A stretch of DNA of 64,000 nucleotides from Bellilinea sp040754815 (GTDB taxonomy: Bacteria > Chloroflexota > Anaerolineae > Anaerolineales > Anaerolineaceae): contig JBFMBX010000007.1 in the NCBI GenBank assembly GCA_040754815.1, positions 62,001 through 126,000 on the forward strand. The letters run 5' to 3'. Under the pieces are notes generated by a model. It searched no databases. It was given only the letters and a program-made list of their open reading frames with translations, and was not told the DNA's origin. The translations under genes were made by a program, and so were the position numbers. Shown in pieces: positions 61,454 through 64,000 of this stretch. Each line of letters begins with the position of its first letter. Within the stretch, counting starts at the first letter, position 1.

Positions 61454-61807
61454 TCAAACAGCCAGTGAGATTCTGCGGCCATTTTGCAGGCCGAAGCGTT
61501 TTTTTTGCTGTAACTCTTCCCACTCTTCCAGCGTATAGTCGATCACACCGGCTGGCACAGGTAAATGATTGGCATCCCATTGCAAGGCACGGCTTTCAAA
61601 TGGAAGATCGCTTTCTTTAACCAGAATCAGAATATCCACATCACTGCCCACCCCCCAATCACCGCGCGCATAGGAGCCAAAGCAACCAACTTTGAGGATG
61701 GCGGGATTGCTTTGGGCAATCTGCACAGCCCATTTGCTCACTGCCGAGAGCACCGTGTGGGCATCAGGCCATTTGAAGACGGACGAATTCAAGGATCTCA
61801 CCGGCAT
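61454..61807 (-). CDS. MNT-type nucleotidyltransferase (antitoxin of HEPN/MNT pair)
   Basis: Protein of 117 aa. KVGCFGSYARGDWGVGSDVDILI is the minimal nucleotidyltransferase motif: GSxxRG, then the DxD metal ligands. In characterised HEPN/MNT pairs the MNT protein modifies the HEPN toxin with AMP and silences it. The start at 61807 lies inside the HEPN gene (44-bp overlap); an ATG at 61858 or a GTG further down are alternatives. It is likely translated together with HEPN. Confidence 0.85.
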   Translation of the reverse strand: MPVRSLNSSVFKWPDAHTVLSAVSKWAVQIAQSNPAILKVGCFGSYARGDWGVGSDVDILILVKESDLPFESRALQWDANHLPVPAGVIDYTLEEWEELQQKKRFGLQNGRRISLAV

Positions 61808-62153
61808 ATTCGATTGTCTGACTGCTCTGGATAGAACCGTAGTGTTTAAAAGGCGCACCGCCGGGATGTCCGTTCGGATAACGCGATGGGATGTAATAAT
61901 TATCTAAAACACGATCTTTTTCAATTATGTTTTCAGGAAAGGAAACCCGATCTGACAACTCAATTATCATACGGGCAACCACACGTTCCCATGCTTCTTG
62001 CCCAAAGTACAAATGCAGAGCTTTTAATGCTTTCTCCGCGGCCTGATGAGCGGCAAAACATGCCCATTCATGATAGTTGTTTCTTTGGGAGGCTACTGCC
62101 TGCTCCACGTCCCGTTTGGCATGTTTGAACCAATCAACCGAACGATTTGTCAT
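61764..62153 (-). CDS. HEPN domain protein (toxin of HEPN/MNT pair)
   Basis: Protein of 129 aa. DWFKHAKRDVEQAV, then WACFAAHQAAEKALKAL and YYIPSRYPNG are typical of HEPN proteins paired with MNT. The strict RNase motif RxxxxH is not evident, as in many members of this subgroup; the RVVARMIIEL segment may take its place. The ATG at 62153 lies 9 nt after a TATAAT and has no ribosome-binding site, so the message is probably nearly leaderless. It overlaps the MNT gene by 44 bp. Confidence 0.83.
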   Translation of the reverse strand: MTNRSVDWFKHAKRDVEQAVASQRNNYHEWACFAAHQAAEKALKALHLYFGQEAWERVVARMIIELSDRVSFPENIIEKDRVLDNYYIPSRYPNGHPGGAPFKHYGSIQSSQTIEYAGEILEFVRLQMA

Positions 62154-62162
62154 GTTGTGAGA

Positions 62163-62168
62163 ATTATA
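62163..62168 (-). promoter_or_regulatory. -10 box of the HEPN/MNT operon
   Basis: TATAAT on the minus strand, 9 nt before the HEPN start codon, with no -35 match. The leader would be at most about 3 nt. Confidence 0.5.
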
Positions 62169-62209
62169 CCCCAACTAATCTACCTACCTGAAAGGTTTTG
62201 AACCAAAAC

Positions 62210-62239
62210 ATTACGAGAGGGAATCTTCCCTCTCGTAAT
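62210..62239 (-). terminator. hairpin after the 74-residue gene
   Basis: A 13-bp perfect stem (62210-62222 with 62227-62239), ATCT loop, 67 nt after the stop. The minus-strand tail GTTTTGGTT is moderately T-rich. It also insulates the HEPN/MNT promoter. Confidence 0.6.
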
Positions 62240-62305
62240 CCACAATACAGGCAACAGAGTCCTGCAAAAAATTATCGTTAATCTTTCAACAGCAGACTGG
62301 TGTTT

Positions 62306-62530
62306 TTACTTTTCAAACGGGTCATACATCGGGTTGGTACCCGCCCAGATACAGGTCATGTTGTTCCACATATTGCATTCCAAGCCGCGGGAGCAGCGTT
62401 TGGAAACCAAGCGGGGGGGTTGATCGGGTAAAAATTCAGCCGGATAAACCAGTTCGGCCTCCAGCCTCACTTCACAACCGGCGCGGTCACAAAACTGCAC
62501 TTGTACCGTTTCCCATCGTTTCTCAGCCAT
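62306..62530 (-). CDS. small Cys-containing protein
   Basis: Protein of 74 aa, unrecognised. Five Cys (FCDRAGC, KRCSRGLEC, MTCIWAGTNP) suggest metal binding or disulfides; there is no signal peptide, so a zinc-binding cytoplasmic protein is more likely. GGAGG lies 6-10 nt before the ATG, and a strong hairpin follows, which supports coding. Confidence 0.62.
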   Translation of the reverse strand: MAEKRWETVQVQFCDRAGCEVRLEAELVYPAEFLPDQPPRLVSKRCSRGLECNMWNNMTCIWAGTNPMYDPFEK

Positions 62531-62626
62531 GGACTACCTCCAGATCACTCTTTCTAATAGCATAGCGCAAAACAATCTCGCTGAACAGGATGATTTTTAC
62601 CCATTCGGTTGGATTTTTATCCTGTT

Positions 62627-63949
62627 TTACCGCCGAACCAGTTTTAAGATGCTGCCCGAACGGTGATCGAGCAAGTACAGCTCACCCTGCGCGTCCACTC
62701 CAAACGAACTGATGTTTGCATCCAGCTGAAAGAGACGCTGTACCTGCCAGTTGCCGCTGGAATCCCGCAGCATGCCCCACACGAATCCATTGCAGTAATC
62801 GCCGAACAGGTAAATGCCGTAAAATTCCGGCAATTGACTGCCGCGATAGACGTAGCCGCCGGTTACCGAACAACCGTCGTTGCGTCCGTACTCGTAAACG
62901 GGATCATACAATGAAAGGCCTGCCGGTGGCGTATCGGCAAAGGGATGAGTTGCCTCGCGGTAATGCCAGCCAAAATTGAGCCCCGGCGGGCTGCCGGCCG
63001 GCACAAAGTTGATTTCCTCGTACTTGTTCTGCCCCACATCGGCAATATACAGGTCACCGGTCAGGCGGTCGAAGGTGTAGCGCCACGGGTTGCGCAGACC
63101 CTTTGCCCAGATTTCCTGCCGGCCGCCGCTGCCACTGGCATGCGGATTGTCAGGCGGGATGGCATACATATCCTGCCCGCGCACATCAATGCGTAGCATC
63201 TTGCCCAGCAGGGTCTGGTCGTTTTGTGCCCGGCGCTGCGGGTCACCTGCCGAGCCGCCATCCCCCAGCCCGATATATAAATACCCATCCGGGCCGAATT
63301 CCAGATCGCCGCCGTTGTGATTGGCATACGGCTGCTCCACGTACAACAACACCTGCTCGGATTGCGGATCGCCGCTTTCGCCGTCGGCTGCCCTCCAGAA
63401 GCGGGAAACAACCGTGTTGCCGTTTTTATCGGTGTAATTCAGGTAAAAAATGCCGTTCTCGGCGTAGTCCGCATCCAGCGCAATCCCCAGCAGCCCCTGT
63501 TCCGAAGAATTTGCCCCAACGCGGTCGGTCAGGTCGAGGAAAGGGCGTTCCAGCGGTTTCCCGTCCGCAATCACACGAATCAGGCCGGGCTGTTCCAGCA
63601 CCAGCAGCCGGCCGCTGCCATCGTTCGGGTCGGCCAGATCGGTAGGACGCCGCAGCCCTCCGGCAATGACTGCCCAGTCAAACCCCTGTGGATCGGGAAA
63701 AGAAACCGCGCTGGTGAGCGGTAATGTTTCCGTTGGCAGGGGAACGGCCGTATCCTGCGGCGGGGCGGTTTGTTCAGCGGTGGACGAAGGCAGCGTTGCG
63801 GGCGTGCGGGTCGCCAGTGGCGGCGGGGAGGTGGGCATGAGCGTCGCCGTTGGGGTGATTTGCGTATTGGGGCTGCAAGCCACAACCATCAATGAAACCA
63901 GCATGAACGCCCCAACCAGCCGCAGCAAAAGCGGGAATCGAACTTTCAT
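62627..63949 (-). CDS. PQQ-type sugar dehydrogenase lipoprotein (glucose/sorbosone dehydrogenase family)
   Basis: Protein of 440 aa. A lipoprotein signal (lipobox VVAC at about 25) and Thr/Pro linker (about 30-80) come before a six-bladed propeller of the GSDH family: QGLLGIALDADYAENGIFYL, NGGDLEFGPDGYLYIGLGDGG, LRNPWRYTFDRLTGDLYIADVGQ and GCSVTGGYVYRG. Soluble aldose dehydrogenases of this fold bind PQQ and calcium and oxidise sugars outside the cytoplasm. No PQQ synthesis genes are in the window, so the cofactor is uncertain. GAGGAG lies 8 nt or more before the ATG. Confidence 0.87.
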   Translation of the reverse strand: MKVRFPLLLRLVGAFMLVSLMVVACSPNTQITPTATLMPTSPPPLATRTPATLPSSTAEQTAPPQDTAVPLPTETLPLTSAVSFPDPQGFDWAVIAGGLRRPTDLADPNDGSGRLLVLEQPGLIRVIADGKPLERPFLDLTDRVGANSSEQGLLGIALDADYAENGIFYLNYTDKNGNTVVSRFWRAADGESGDPQSEQVLLYVEQPYANHNGGDLEFGPDGYLYIGLGDGGSAGDPQRRAQNDQTLLGKMLRIDVRGQDMYAIPPDNPHASGSGGRQEIWAKGLRNPWRYTFDRLTGDLYIADVGQNKYEEINFVPAGSPPGLNFGWHYREATHPFADTPPAGLSLYDPVYEYGRNDGCSVTGGYVYRGSQLPEFYGIYLFGDYCNGFVWGMLRDSSGNWQVQRLFQLDANISSFGVDAQGELYLLDHRSGSILKLVRR

Positions 63950-64000
63950 CGCTTCTCTTTCTCCTCTTTGTGTCCGTTCTCGTGAGGGGTCACATCTTTG

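Overview
The window is a chromosomal stretch, moderately GC-rich, with 51 protein genes that I can support and no rRNA, tRNA, prophage, transposase or CRISPR array. Gene content points to the phylum Chloroflexota, most likely class Anaerolineae. The clues are several lipoproteins and surface proteins with long Thr/Pro/Ala 'TPTATP'-type linkers, a VanW-family membrane protein, paired STAND-like ATPases, a bifunctional-nuclease gene next to dnaB, a DnaD-type protein with a twin-domain DnaC-like loader, and an RACo-like corrinoid activator. This assignment rests on pattern recognition, not on a search. Several genes seem to be transcribed without a leader: a TANNNT -10 box, often in the extended TGn form, lies 5-9 nt before the start codon and there is no Shine-Dalgarno sequence.

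Layout, left to right. 0-6.2 kb (+): a VanW/G5 cell-envelope protein, then two overlapping P-loop ATPase genes, one soluble with an N-terminal DNA-binding-like domain and one with about nine membrane spans. 6.2-17.5 kb (-): isoaspartyl methyltransferase (pcm), a GT-C-like membrane protein, an alpha/beta hydrolase, a DUF1232 protein, a P2-type cation ATPase, and a replication block in the order bifunctional nuclease, dnaB, DnaD-like protein, DnaC-like loader with two AAA+ domains. 17.5-24.3 kb (+): the most unusual region. It holds an orphan response regulator with a degenerate receiver, an NBR1-Ig-like lipoprotein, a 738-bp intergenic region with two candidate small RNAs, and an operon of two TasA/camelysin-like secreted proteins, a SipW-type signal peptidase fused to a polytopic membrane domain, and a third secreted protein with the same signal region plus a mucin-like Pro/Thr tail. 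I read this as a surface-fibre or biofilm-matrix locus.

24.4-32.8 kb (+): glutamate-semialdehyde dehydrogenase (pruA), a small membrane protein, two CoA-transferase subunits, a D-2-hydroxyacid dehydrogenase, a HAD phosphatase and an EamA transporter; then a DEDDh exonuclease and an unrecognised protein with a nucleotidyltransferase-like motif. The set from pruA to the dehydrogenase could serve amino-acid fermentation through 2-hydroxyglutarate, although the dehydratase is not here. 32.8-44.6 kb (-): a signalling cluster (hybrid histidine kinase with Hpt, FGGY sugar kinase, and a solute-binding/PAS/GAF/HD-GYP receptor), a membrane-anchored beta-propeller protein, class II fructose-bisphosphate aldolase, and a lipoprotein that joins a GH99-like domain to a purple-acid-phosphatase-like domain. 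44.7-49.8 kb (+): a PLP decarboxylase of the ornithine/diaminopimelate fold, a polyprenyl-phosphate glycosyltransferase, a GT-C-like membrane protein and a flippase-like membrane protein.

49.8-64 kb: an MFS exporter with its own ArsR-like regulator and a palindromic operator, an M23 peptidase, small and large membrane proteins, homocysteine methyltransferase with a corrinoid activator, an SLC13 permease with RCK_C domains, a dienelactone hydrolase, a TSUP transporter, a HEPN/MNT pair, a small Cys-containing protein and a PQQ-type sugar dehydrogenase lipoprotein. The first 158 bases hold nothing beyond the promoter of the first gene, and the last 50 hold only the leader of the last gene.
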